From Thiobacillus sp. UBA2186 (GTDB lineage: Bacteria; Pseudomonadota; Gammaproteobacteria; Burkholderiales; Thiobacillaceae), in NCBI GenBank assembly GCA_002327405.1, contig DCVO01000164.1, positions 1 through 21,171 of the forward strand: a stretch of 21,171 bases of DNA. Direction: 5' to 3'. Position numbers and translations under genes: made by a program. Numbering within the stretch: the first letter of the stretch is position 1; every line of letters starts with the position of its first letter. The notes beneath the pieces are model-generated. The model searched no databases. It was given only the letters and a program-made list of their open reading frames with translations, and had not been told where the DNA came from. Shown here one piece after another: positions 7,999 to 15,070 of the stretch.

Positions 7999-8721
7999 AT
8001 GCGTTATCTGCTGTTATTGCTGTTGATGCTGCTGCAGCCCGCGTGGGCCGCGACATCCGACTATGCGCGCGAAAAGAAATGGGCCGACGAGATCGTGCCC
8101 GGCGTCGTCGTCGGCGATCCGGTGTACCTCGAAGCCCGGGGCCACAAGTTCCTCGGCCTCTACACCGAAGCCGCCAACGCCAAGGCCGGTCTCGTCATCG
8201 TCCACGGCATCGGCGTGCATCCCGATCACAGCCTCATCGGCGTGCTGCGCAGCCGTCTCGCCGACCTGGGCTACACCACGCTGTCGATCCAGATGCCCAT
8301 CCTCGCCGTCGAAGCCGACGGCAAGGCCTACCTGCCCCTGTTCCCGGAAGCGGCCGAGCGCATCAAGGCCGCCGCCAAGTTTTTGCAGGACAAGGGCAAC
8401 AAGAAAATCGCCATCCTCTCGCACAGCATGGGGTCTGCCATGACCAAAAGCTACTTCCGGAACAATGCCGACTCGCCGTTCGCGGCATGGGTATCGATCG
8501 GTCTCTCCTCCGACAGCTACGACGGCGTCAAGCTGCCGGTATTCGACCTCTACGGCGGCAGCGACCTGCCGGCGGTGGTGAAAGGCGCCGACGGGCGCAA
8601 GAAGACGCTCGTCAACCCCAGGTCCGCGCAGACCATGGCCCCCAAGATGGACCACTTCTTCACCGGCTATGACGACGACCTGGTGAATTACGTCAGCGGG
8701 TATCTGGACAAGAACCTGTAA
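7999..8721 (+). CDS. Exported alpha/beta-hydrolase, DUF3530 family
   Basis: This is a 240-residue protein of unknown substrate. An N-terminal signal peptide (MRYLLLLLLMLLQPAWA, cleavage expected near residue 17) points to the periplasm. The fold is alpha/beta hydrolase: VHGIGVHPDHS (68-78) matches the oxyanion/HPD signature of DUF3530, SIQMP lies near 96-100, and the nucleophile elbow is SHSMGS with S143. An aspartate (FDLYGGSD region) and a late histidine (KMDHFFTGYDD) can complete the triad. The start at 7999 is preceded by AAAAAGGGG. The much longer upstream frame is an out-of-frame reading through trpB2. It lies 38 bp after trpB2, possibly cotranscribed, and is followed by a strong terminator. 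Confidence 0.87.
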   Translation: MRYLLLLLLMLLQPAWAATSDYAREKKWADEIVPGVVVGDPVYLEARGHKFLGLYTEAANAKAGLVIVHGIGVHPDHSLIGVLRSRLADLGYTTLSIQMPILAVEADGKAYLPLFPEAAERIKAAAKFLQDKGNKKIAILSHSMGSAMTKSYFRNNADSPFAAWVSIGLSSDSYDGVKLPVFDLYGGSDLPAVVKGADGRKKTLVNPRSAQTMAPKMDHFFTGYDDDLVNYVSGYLDKNL

Positions 8722-8738
8722 GACCCAGCAAAAAAACA

Positions 8739-8776
8739 AAAGGGCCGGGCTCGAAGCGATTCGAACCCGGCCCTTT
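8739..8776. terminator. Bidirectional intrinsic terminator
   Basis: A near-perfect hairpin: GGGCCGGG and TCGAA on the left pair with TTCGA and CCCGGCCC on the right, with one C/A mismatch and a GCGA loop. The plus strand has TTTATTATT after the stem. The other side has a long A-rich tract (8730-8741), which reads as a T-tract on the minus strand. It therefore serves the DUF3530 gene (plus) and the end of the long minus-strand gene set, which converge here. Confidence 0.93.
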
Positions 8777-8793
8777 ATTATTGCTTGCGCGGT

Positions 8794-9792
8794 TCAGCCG
8801 ATGGCCAGCACCAGCTTGCCGCTCATGCCGCCGGCTTCGATCAGTCGATGCGCCTCGGCGGCGCTTTCGAGCGGAAGCACTTTGCTTATTTCGACGCGCA
8901 GCTTGTTCGCATCGAACAGCGCCGCGCACTGTTCCAGTATCCAGGCCTGGTGCTGTTGCGCCTCCACCCAGCCGTAGACCATGGGCGAGAGCATCAGCTC
9001 CTGGGCAACGCGCAGGTTTCTCAGCCGCGCGATCTTCCAGTCGGTTTCCGGCCCCGGCTGCAGCAGGGTGACGAGATCGCCGTAGGGACGCACGGCGGCA
9101 AAGCTGGCCTGGAAGGTGGCGCCGCCCACGGTATCGAACACGATGTCCGCAGCCTGCCCGCCGGTCAGCTCCAGCACGGCCTTCACGAAATCGGTGTCGC
9201 GGTAATTGATGGCTTCGTCCGCGCCCAGTTCCTTGACGAACGCGGCCTTGTCCGCCGAGCCGACGGTGGTCAGCACGCGGCAGCCCGCCGCCTTGGCCAG
9301 CTGGATGGCGACATGCCCCACCCCGCCCGCGCCGGCGTGGACCAGCACGGTCTGCCCCGCCGTCATGCGCGCGCGGTCGTACAGCGCTTCCCACGCCGTG
9401 ATCAGCACCAGCGGCGCGGCGGCAGCCTGGTTGAAGTCGAGGCTCGCCGGCATGCGCGCGGCAAAGCGCTCGTCCACCACCGCGACTTCGGCATAGTTGC
9501 CCGGATGCCCGCCGATGCCGCCGTTGCAGAAATACACCGCGTCGCCCGGCTTGAAGCGGGAAACACCGGAACCCACCGCCTCCACCACCCCCGCGCCGTC
9601 GCAGCCCAGAATGGCCGGCATGCGCTCCGGGAAGTACGTGCCCTTGGCGCGCAGCTTGGTGTCGATGGGATTGACCCCGGCCGCCTTCAGGCGCACCAAG
9701 AGGTCGGTGTCATGGGTAATTTCCGGTGTCGGCACGTCGGCGAGGCTGAGCATCTCAGGTGCGCCGGGAGCGGTCATAAGGATGGCTTTCAT
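8794..9792 (-). CDS. Medium-chain (MDR) NAD(P)H:quinone-oxidoreductase-like dehydrogenase
   Basis: This is a 332-residue cytosolic medium-chain reductase of the quinone oxidoreductase/zinc-independent branch. An N-terminal GroES-like domain carries GCDGAGVVEAVG (63-74) and NPIDTKLR (41-48). A Rossmann domain has the nucleotide motif AGAGGVGHVAIQLAK (153-167). The four-cysteine structural zinc lobe of alcohol dehydrogenases is absent. I chose the ATG at 9790-9792 (MKAILMTAPG), which has GGAGAAA upstream. A longer frame adds 15 residues without family character. It starts 46 bp after the V-ATPase subunit D stop on the same strand and is probably the last gene of that transcript, ending at the shared terminator. 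The substrate cannot be predicted, and no functional link to the ATPase is evident. Confidence 0.9.
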   Translation of the reverse strand: MKAILMTAPGAPEMLSLADVPTPEITHDTDLLVRLKAAGVNPIDTKLRAKGTYFPERMPAILGCDGAGVVEAVGSGVSRFKPGDAVYFCNGGIGGHPGNYAEVAVVDERFAARMPASLDFNQAAAAPLVLITAWEALYDRARMTAGQTVLVHAGAGGVGHVAIQLAKAAGCRVLTTVGSADKAAFVKELGADEAINYRDTDFVKAVLELTGGQAADIVFDTVGGATFQASFAAVRPYGDLVTLLQPGPETDWKIARLRNLRVAQELMLSPMVYGWVEAQQHQAWILEQCAALFDANKLRVEISKVLPLESAAEAHRLIEAGGMSGKLVLAIG

Positions 9793-9838
9793 GCTTTGTT
9801 TCTCCACGATTGATGAGCGGAAAGAGACCTGGTTCAAT

Positions 9839-10447
9839 TTATCTCCCCCTCAACACCTTGATCTGAAACAGCGTATTCCGTTCGTCCTCCTCCAGCGCCT
9901 GCTTGATGTGCGACACGGTGGCGCGGTAGCGCGGGATGATGTTGTACTTGAGCGCGTTGACGCGCTTCTGGGTCTTGCGCTGTTCGACGACGAAGCGGCG
10001 CAGGGCGTTTTCGGCCTCCCCCAGTCTGGCGAGGAAGGCGACGAGTTCGGTCATCTTCGCTCTGGCTTCGTCGAAGCTGGTGTCGGTCCACATCAGGCCC
10101 ACGGGCTGCAGCGGCAGGGTGCGGGCCTCGACCGAGGGGTATTCGACGCCGACCGAGGAGCGGTGGGTGATGTCGACCTCGACCGAGGGGCCGAAGCCCA
10201 TGCTGGCCTGGCGCAGGATCTGGCTGCCCATGCGCAGCTCGCAGATCGCCACCCAGCGGTAGGCTTCCTGCAGTTTCAATTCGGCCTCGCGGCGCATGCG
10301 TCTGTATTCCTTGAGGCGGTCCTGCACCACGCGCGTGAGCAGCTCGCGCTTTTTCTCCAGCATGTCATGGCCCTGGGTGAGGAATTTCACCTGGCGGCCG
10401 AGCTGCAGCAGGGCGTTGCGCGTGGGCGGGACTTTCAGTCGTTTCAT
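9839..10447 (-). CDS. ntpD: V/A-type ATPase subunit D (central rotor shaft)
   Basis: Subunit D is the long coiled-coil rotor axle that turns inside the A3B3 head and connects to F and C/d. The 202 residues match the family length. The characteristic N-terminus is MKRLKVPPTRNALLQLG, followed by FLTQGHDMLEKKRELL. A long C-terminal helix has RVNALKYNIIPRYRATVSHIK. I chose the ATG at 10445-10447; the in-frame extension upstream runs through a palindromic repeat and is not protein-like. The Shine-Dalgarno sequence is weak. A 163-bp spacer with a palindrome separates it from subunit B, whereas many other junctions of the cluster overlap or nearly touch. Confidence 0.94.
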   Translation of the reverse strand: MKRLKVPPTRNALLQLGRQVKFLTQGHDMLEKKRELLTRVVQDRLKEYRRMRREAELKLQEAYRWVAICELRMGSQILRQASMGFGPSVEVDITHRSSVGVEYPSVEARTLPLQPVGLMWTDTSFDEARAKMTELVAFLARLGEAENALRRFVVEQRKTQKRVNALKYNIIPRYRATVSHIKQALEEDERNTLFQIKVLRGR

Positions 10448-10462
10448 GATCTTGAAAAGCCA

Positions 10463-10593
10463 GCCACAGAGGACACAGAGTTCACAGAGAAAACCTGTCG
10501 GCATGTGCATGCAGCCAACTCCAATCCGGCAATCAGCCACACGTCACGAAGAACCGCTTTTCTCTCTGTGTCCTCTGCGTGCTCTGTGGCTTG
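10463..10593. repeat. Intra-operon palindrome with 9-nt periodic arms (copy 2, CACAGAG type)
   Basis: The left arm, 10463-10493, is three 9-nt units of nCACAGAGn. The right arm, about 10557-10593, is the inverted counterpart, also three units (GTGTCCTCT-like). A loop of about 60 bp of unrelated sequence lies between. It fills most of the subunit B-subunit D spacer and would form a long hairpin in the minus-strand transcript between the two coding regions. Confidence 0.85.
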
Positions 10594-10610
10594 ATTTAGG
10601 TTTTCCATGC

Positions 10611-12089
10611 TTATCCGGCTATCGCCTGCTGGTAATGCGCGTCGAGGTCTTTTTCCGACAGGCGCGTGAGCGCCTCTTTCGGCAGCAGCGACAGCACTTC
10701 CCAGGCAAGGTCGAGGGTCTGGAAGATGGTGCGGTCTTCGCGCTCGCCCTGGCTGACGAAGCGGTTCTCGAAGGCCTCGGCGAATTGCAGGTAGCGGTTG
10801 TCCTCTTCCGACAGTTCCTCGGCGCCGATGATGGCGGCGAGGCTGCGCACTTCCTGCGCCTTGGCGTAGGAGGCGAACAGCTGGCTGGCGACGCGGGCGT
10901 GGTCTTCGCGCGTCATGCCTTCGCCGATGCCGTCCTTCATCAGCCGCGACAATGAGGGCAGCACCGCCACCGGCGGCTGCACGTTGGCGGCGGCGAGCTC
11001 GCGCGACAGCACGATCTGGCCTTCGGTGATGTAGCCGGTGAGGTCGGGCACGGGATGGGTGATGTCGTCGGAGGGCATGGACACCACCGGAATCATCGTG
11101 ATAGAGCCATTCTTGCCGCGGATGCGGCCGGCGCGCTCGTAGATTTCCGCGAGGTCGGAATAGAGGTAGCCGGGGAAGCCCTTGCGCGCGGGCACGTCGC
11201 CCTTGCCGGTGGCGATTTCTCTTAAGGCTTCGGCGTAGTAGGTCATGTCGGTCATCACCACCAGCACGTGCATGCCGAGGTCGAAGGCCAGGTACTCGGC
11301 GCAGGTTAGCGCCACGCGCGGCAGGATCAGGCGCTCGATGGGCGGGTCGTCGGCGAGATTGATGAAGGTCGCCACCTGCCCCAGCACCCCGCTCTCCTCG
11401 AAGCTTTCCTCGAAGAAGCGCGCATCGCTGTGCGACACGCCCATGGCGGCGAAGACGATGGCGAATGATTGGTTTCGTGTTTCAGAAGCGCCCTCACCCC
11501 TAACCCCTCTCCCCGAGGGAGAGGGGAACTCTCCCCCCCCACCTATTCCGGAGGGAGAGGGGTGGGATTGATGCAGCAGCTTGGCCTGGCGCACGATCTG
11601 CGCGGCGATGCGGTTGTGCGGCAGGCCGGAGCCGGAAAACACCGGCAGCTTCTGGCCGCGCACCAGGGTGTTCATGCCGTCGATGGTGGAAATGCCGGTC
11701 TGGATGAACTCGCGAGGATAGGCACGCGCGGCCGGATTGATCGAGGCGCCGTTGACGTTGCGCGACAGCCGGGAAACGATGGGCGGGCGGCCGTCGCGCG
11801 GCTGGCCCACGCCGTTGAACACGCGGCCCAGCACCTCCGGCGCCAGCGCCAGTTCGAAGGGCTGGTCGAGGAAGCGCACCCAGGTGCGTTCGAGGTCGAG
11901 GTTGTCGGTGCCCTCGAAAATCTGCACCAGCACGAGGTCGGCGGATGTGCGGATGACCTGGCCGTTGCGGCTGCGGCCCTTGTGGTCGCGCACCACCACG
12001 CGGTCGCCCAGCGCGGCTTCGGGCACGCTGCGCATGGCAAGCAGGCCGCCGCGCGCCCAGGCGGCCGATCTGTATTCAAGCGATGACAT
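10611..12089 (-). CDS. ntpB: V/A-type ATPase subunit B (non-catalytic head subunit) with a repeat-encoded insertion
   Basis: B subunits alternate with catalytic A subunits in the head and form half of each nucleotide site. The 492 residues match the family from EYR near residue 5 through GVGQPRDGRP (94-102), REFIQTGISTIDGMNTLVRGQKLPVFSGSGLPHN, VVMTDMTYYAEALREIA, GYLYSDLAEIYERAG and the C-terminal LEEDNRYL-type region. In family members the RQAK helix is joined to FAVVFAAMG by about 8 residues. Here K170 to S208 spans 39, so about 31 residues are extra. They are Gly/Ser/Pro/Arg-rich and encoded by a double-hairpin repeat (11491-11567), with the frame kept. I chose the ATG at 12087-12089, with GGAAAA upstream. 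The site is a likely surface loop, so function may survive. Confidence 0.93.
   Translation of the reverse strand: MSSLEYRSAAWARGGLLAMRSVPEAALGDRVVVRDHKGRSRNGQVIRTSADLVLVQIFEGTDNLDLERTWVRFLDQPFELALAPEVLGRVFNGVGQPRDGRPPIVSRLSRNVNGASINPAARAYPREFIQTGISTIDGMNTLVRGQKLPVFSGSGLPHNRIAAQIVRQAKLLHQSHPSPSGIGGGGEFPSPSGRGVRGEGASETRNQSFAIVFAAMGVSHSDARFFEESFEESGVLGQVATFINLADDPPIERLILPRVALTCAEYLAFDLGMHVLVVMTDMTYYAEALREIATGKGDVPARKGFPGYLYSDLAEIYERAGRIRGKNGSITMIPVVSMPSDDITHPVPDLTGYITEGQIVLSRELAAANVQPPVAVLPSLSRLMKDGIGEGMTREDHARVASQLFASYAKAQEVRSLAAIIGAEELSEEDNRYLQFAEAFENRFVSQGEREDRTIFQTLDLAWEVLSLLPKEALTRLSEKDLDAHYQQAIAG
11491..11567. repeat. Double-hairpin repeat inserted in frame in the subunit B gene
   Basis: CCCCTCTCCC (11504-11513) pairs with GGGAGAGGGG (11517-11526) over a 3-nt loop. 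A second hairpin pairs CTCTCCC (11529-11535) with GGGAGAG (11553-11559). GGGAGAGGGG recurs at 11553-11562, so alternative pairings exist. A run of eight C lies at 11533-11540. The sequence resembles dispersed palindromic repeats that occur between genes of many proteobacteria and are typically non-coding (recollection, not a database hit). The extra coding length judged from the B family is about 93 nt, slightly more than the palindromic core. Confidence 0.88.
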
Positions 12090-12117
12090 GAAGCATTTTC
12101 CGTGAATCAACTTTCAT

Positions 12118-12210
12118 AAAAGACAGCCACAAAAGACAGCCACAGAGAACACAGAGAAAGGCTTTGCCTCCGGCTTCTGCTCTGTGCTCTCTGTGTTCTC
12201 TGTGGCTTGA
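12118..12210. repeat. Intra-operon palindrome with 9-nt periodic arms (copy 3, CACAGAG type) plus 13-bp tandem duplication
   Basis: The left arm, about 12139-12160, holds two nCACAGAGn units. The right arm, about 12177-12210, is the inverted counterpart with three to four units. The loop is short, about 16 bp. Just before the left arm, AAAAGACAGCCAC occurs twice in direct tandem (12118-12130 and 12131-12143). The element occupies most of the 129-bp subunit A-subunit B spacer. Arm units are of the same type as copy 2. Confidence 0.85.
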
Positions 12211-12218
12211 TGTTGTCT

Positions 12219-14030
12219 TCATGATTCCGTGCCTTCCGATTCATGCCGCTGCGCCGCCGGGCTGGCGTATTCCGCACGCAGGGCGTCGAACAGGGGCACG
12301 ATTTCCCGCGCTTCCTGCCGCAGGCCTTCCAGTTCGTCGCTGCCGTAGGCTATTTTCCAGCGGCGGGCTTTCGCCAGCAGCGGCAATCTGAGCAGTTCCT
12401 GCACCGGCATGCCGAGCCTGAGCATCTCGGCGCCGCGGTTGTAAATGTCGATCATGAGACTGAGCAGCAGGTATTGCTTCTCGGGCGAGCAGAAGCTGTC
12501 CTTGGCTTCGAGCGCGCTTTGCTGCAACAGGCCTTCGCGCACCAGGCGCGCCGACTCCAGGGTCCAGCGCTGCTGGCCGGAGAGCGCTTCCACGCCCACC
12601 AGGTTGACGATGCGGTTCAACTCTTCGGCCTCGGTCAAGAGGCGCAATGCCTTGTTGCGCAGCTGCAGCCAGTCTTCGCCGATGTTCCCGTGCCACCAGC
12701 GCGCGGCGGTGTCGACGAAGAGCGAGAAGCTTTCCAGCCAATCGACCGAAGGATAGTGGCGCGCGTCGGCCAGATCCTTCGACAGCGCCCAGAAGGTCTG
12801 GATGATGTCCTTGGTGTGGCTGGTGACCGGCTCGGAAAAGTCGCCGCCGGGCGGGCTGACCGCCCCAATTAAAGTTACCGAGCCGTGGCCCCCGCTCAGG
12901 CTTTCCACGCGCCCGGCGCGCTCGTAGAAGGCAGCGAGCGTGGAGCCGAGATAGGCGGGATAGCCCTCTTCCACCGGCATCTGCCCCAGGCGCCCCGCTA
13001 CCTCGCGCAGGGCCTCGGCCCAGCGGCTGGTGGAGTCAGCCACCATCACCACATCGAAGCCCTGGTCGCGGAAATACTCGGCGATGGTCATGCCCACATA
13101 CACCGAAACCTCGCGCGCCACCACCGGCATGTTGGAGGTGTTGGCCACCAGCAGGGTGCGTTCCATCAGCGGGCGGCCGGAACGCGGGTCGGTCAACTTG
13201 GGAAAGGTGTCGAGCACCTCGGTGAGCTCGTTGCCGCGCTCGCCGCAGCCGACATAGATCACGATCTGGGCGTCGGACCAGCGCGCGATCTGCTGCTGCA
13301 ATACCGTCTTGCCGGCGCCGAAAGGTCCGGGGATGGCGCCCTTGCCGCCCTTCAGGAGCGGGAAGAAGGTGTCCATGATGCGTTGCCCGGTGATGAGCGG
13401 CTGCACCGCATGGTCGCGCTTGTTGAAGGGGCGCGGCATGCGCACCGGCCAGCGGCTGGAGAGATGCAGCTTGTGGATGTTGCCCTGGCGGTCGCGCACG
13501 CGGCCGATGACATCGACCACCGTGTAGTCGCCGGCGGGCGCGAGGTCGATGAGTTCACCTGCAACTTCGGGCGGGACGAGGATACGGTGAACGACGCTTG
13601 CGTTTTCCTGCACGGTGCCGAGGATGGCGCCGCCGGCGATGCGCGCGCCGACTTTGAGTTCTTCCTGCGGCACGAAGGGCCACTGCTTCGCGCGGTCGAT
13701 GGCGGGAATGACGAGGCCGCGCTCGATGCGCTCGCCGGTTTGCGCGAGCATGGTTTCCAGCGGCCGCTGCAGGCCGTCGAAGATGCCGCCGAGTATCCCC
13801 GGCCCCAGTTCCACCGACAGCGGCTCGCCCATGGCCGTGGCCGGCTCGCCGGGACGCAGGCCCTCGGTGTTCTCGTACACCTGCACGATGGCGCGCGCGC
13901 CTTCGCGCGCGATGACTTCGCCCATCAATCCCGGCTTGCCCAGCTTGACCTGCTCGCCGGTGCGCGCATTGGGCAGTTCGGCAATGACGATAGGGCCCTG
14001 GATGTCGAGGATGCGGCCCTGCCCGCTCAT
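12219..14030 (-). CDS. ntpA: V/A-type ATPase subunit A (catalytic head subunit)
   Basis: This is the nucleotide-hydrolysing/synthesising subunit of the rotary ATPase. The 603 residues match the usual length. It begins MSGQGRILDIQGPIVIAEL, followed by the bulge-domain region typical of A subunits. The Walker A motif is GPFGAGKT (235-242, K241) and the catalytic glutamate region is GERGNE (263-268). MVADSTSRWAEALREV and SPPGGDFSEPVT are further signatures. I chose the ATG at 14028-14030, which overlaps the subunit E stop by ATGA. The frame is open far upstream, but that stretch is an antisense-frame reading through subunit E. A 129-bp palindrome-bearing spacer separates it from subunit B. Everything needed for catalysis is present. 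Confidence 0.96.
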   Translation of the reverse strand: MSGQGRILDIQGPIVIAELPNARTGEQVKLGKPGLMGEVIAREGARAIVQVYENTEGLRPGEPATAMGEPLSVELGPGILGGIFDGLQRPLETMLAQTGERIERGLVIPAIDRAKQWPFVPQEELKVGARIAGGAILGTVQENASVVHRILVPPEVAGELIDLAPAGDYTVVDVIGRVRDRQGNIHKLHLSSRWPVRMPRPFNKRDHAVQPLITGQRIMDTFFPLLKGGKGAIPGPFGAGKTVLQQQIARWSDAQIVIYVGCGERGNELTEVLDTFPKLTDPRSGRPLMERTLLVANTSNMPVVAREVSVYVGMTIAEYFRDQGFDVVMVADSTSRWAEALREVAGRLGQMPVEEGYPAYLGSTLAAFYERAGRVESLSGGHGSVTLIGAVSPPGGDFSEPVTSHTKDIIQTFWALSKDLADARHYPSVDWLESFSLFVDTAARWWHGNIGEDWLQLRNKALRLLTEAEELNRIVNLVGVEALSGQQRWTLESARLVREGLLQQSALEAKDSFCSPEKQYLLLSLMIDIYNRGAEMLRLGMPVQELLRLPLLAKARRWKIAYGSDELEGLRQEAREIVPLFDALRAEYASPAAQRHESEGTES

Positions 14031-14653
14031 GCCGCAGCGTCCTGGTTGAAGAGTTTGTCCATGATCACGCCCAGCACCTCGTCCTGCACGCGCGCGAGCC
14101 GGCCCTCGAAAGTGTTGTCCACGCGCAGTCGGCCGTCGGCGCTGCGCACCCGCATGCCGCCTGTGGCGTGATCCGGCAGCGGCGCCAGTTCCACCTTGCG
14201 GCCGGGTACAGCCTGCGATGCCAACGCGGCCCAATTCGGACGCAGCGCATCGAGGTCGCGCGGGTTGAGTTCCGCCACCAGCTCGCCTTCGGGCATGGCC
14301 TGCGCGGCTTCCGCGAGATAGCCCTGCAGCACCTGGCGGTAGCGCGGCGCATCCTGCGTCAATTGTTCGAGGCGCTTGCGCACCTCCGCCAGCACGTCCT
14401 GCGCCAGCGCCCAGCGCAGTCGGTCGTGCTCGCTGTCCATGCGCAGCTTCGAGGCCTGGATGATCTGGCGGCACAGGCGCTCGGCTTCCAGCTGGTAGCG
14501 CTGTTCCTCGCCCTCCTCCAGCTTGCGCAGCCTGGCCTGCAGCTCCTGCCTGACCTGATTGCTCGCCTCGCGCGCCTTGTGCAGGTGCTGGTCGGCGAGC
14601 GCCATGGCCTGCGCGGCAAGCAGGCCTTCGAGTTTTTCGGTGTGCTGGCTCAT
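14027..14653 (-). CDS. ntpE: V/A-type ATPase subunit E (peripheral stalk)
   Basis: Subunit E pairs with the H/G-type subunit to form the peripheral stalks that hold the A3B3 head against rotation. The 208 residues show the expected layout: a long charged amphipathic helix over about residues 1-110 (REASNQVRQELQARLRKLEEGEEQRYQLEAERLC), then a globular C-terminal domain with GGMRVRSADGRLRVDNTFEGRL, the family's best-conserved part. The start at 14653 overlaps the subunit F stop by ATGA, and its stop overlaps the subunit A start by ATGA. Translation of F, E and A is therefore probably coupled. Confidence 0.92.
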   Translation of the reverse strand: MSQHTEKLEGLLAAQAMALADQHLHKAREASNQVRQELQARLRKLEEGEEQRYQLEAERLCRQIIQASKLRMDSEHDRLRWALAQDVLAEVRKRLEQLTQDAPRYRQVLQGYLAEAAQAMPEGELVAELNPRDLDALRPNWAALASQAVPGRKVELAPLPDHATGGMRVRSADGRLRVDNTFEGRLARVQDEVLGVIMDKLFNQDAAA

Positions 14654-15051
14654 GCCTGTGCTCCACTCAAACCAATCAGCCTGTCCACGTCCGAATGGAA
14701 CCCGCCCGCACCGGCGAGCGAGGGCACCTGCACCACCACGATGCGCCCGCCCTCGCTGCGCACGCGCTCAAGCCAGGGGCCGGGTTCGTCTGCGAGGCCG
14801 GCTTCGATCAGCACCAGCGCCTTTTCCTTGGCGGACACCAGCGACTTCAAGAGGGCTTCCAGTTCGTCCGCGCCGGCGTTGGGCATGACCTCCACGCCCG
14901 CGAGTCGGAAGCCGTCCATGAGCGCAGCCGAACCGAGCGCGACGATGCGGGTGGCTCCGCGGTGAGGCGTGAGGGGTGAGGAGTGAGACGTGTCATCGCG
15001 AGACCCGAAGGGTCGTGGCGATCCATGCGTCGGACTGGATTGCCTCGTCAT
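14650..15051 (-). CDS. V/A-type ATPase subunit F with a repeat-encoded N-terminal extension
   Basis: Subunit F is a small Rossmann-like rotor protein bound to D. Family-like sequence begins only at TRIVALGSAALMDGFRLAGVEVMPNA and runs about 100 residues to the stop, the normal full length. No ATG, GTG or TTG lies next to that point. The nearest good start upstream is ATG at 15049-15051 with GAGGA ahead, which gives 133 residues with about 33 extra (Ser/Pro/His/Arg-rich). All of the extra part is encoded by repeat DNA (14962-15066). TTG codons at 15063 and 15084 are alternatives; the latter overlaps subunit K. The stop overlaps subunit E by ATGA. Whether the extension is translated or removed is unknown. 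The start is the uncertain part; the family call is firm. Confidence 0.82.
   Translation of the reverse strand: MTRQSSPTHGSPRPFGSRDDTSHSSPLTPHRGATRIVALGSAALMDGFRLAGVEVMPNAGADELEALLKSLVSAKEKALVLIEAGLADEPGPWLERVRSEGGRIVVVQVPSLAGAGGFHSDVDRLIGLSGAQA
14962..14989. repeat. Four tandem copies of a 7-bp unit (GTGAGGN type) inside the subunit F frame
   Basis: Units at 14962-14968, 14969-14975, 14976-14982 and 14983-14989 are GTGAGGC, GTGAGGG, GTGAGGA and GTGAGAC. On the coding strand they give a Ser/Pro/Thr/His-rich stretch just before the conserved subunit F sequence. The unit length is not a multiple of three, so loss or gain of one copy would change the frame. Confidence 0.9.
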
Positions 15052-15066
15052 TTCATTCCTCAATGA
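14992..15066. repeat. Palindromic dispersed-repeat-like element at the start of the subunit F frame
   Basis: GACCC (15002-15006) pairs with GGGTC (15010-15014) over GAA. ATCGC (14995-14999) pairs with GCGAT (15018-15022) after a small internal loop. The flanks read like the GTCATTGCGAG...GGCAATCC repeats that are scattered in many proteobacterial genomes (recollected pattern, not a search result). The element abuts the subunit K stop at 15071 and supplies the likely ATG and Shine-Dalgarno sequence of subunit F. Confidence 0.8.
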
Positions 15067-15070
15067 CGGC

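Noticed and set aside
11484..11570. Subunit B insert considered as an insertion sequence or intein
   Set aside because: Far too short for a transposase or intein, no splicing motifs, and no clear target-site duplication.
12885..14171. Long plus-strand frame opposite subunit A
   Set aside because: Shadow of the strongly conserved A subunit; low-complexity Ala/His/Arg composition.
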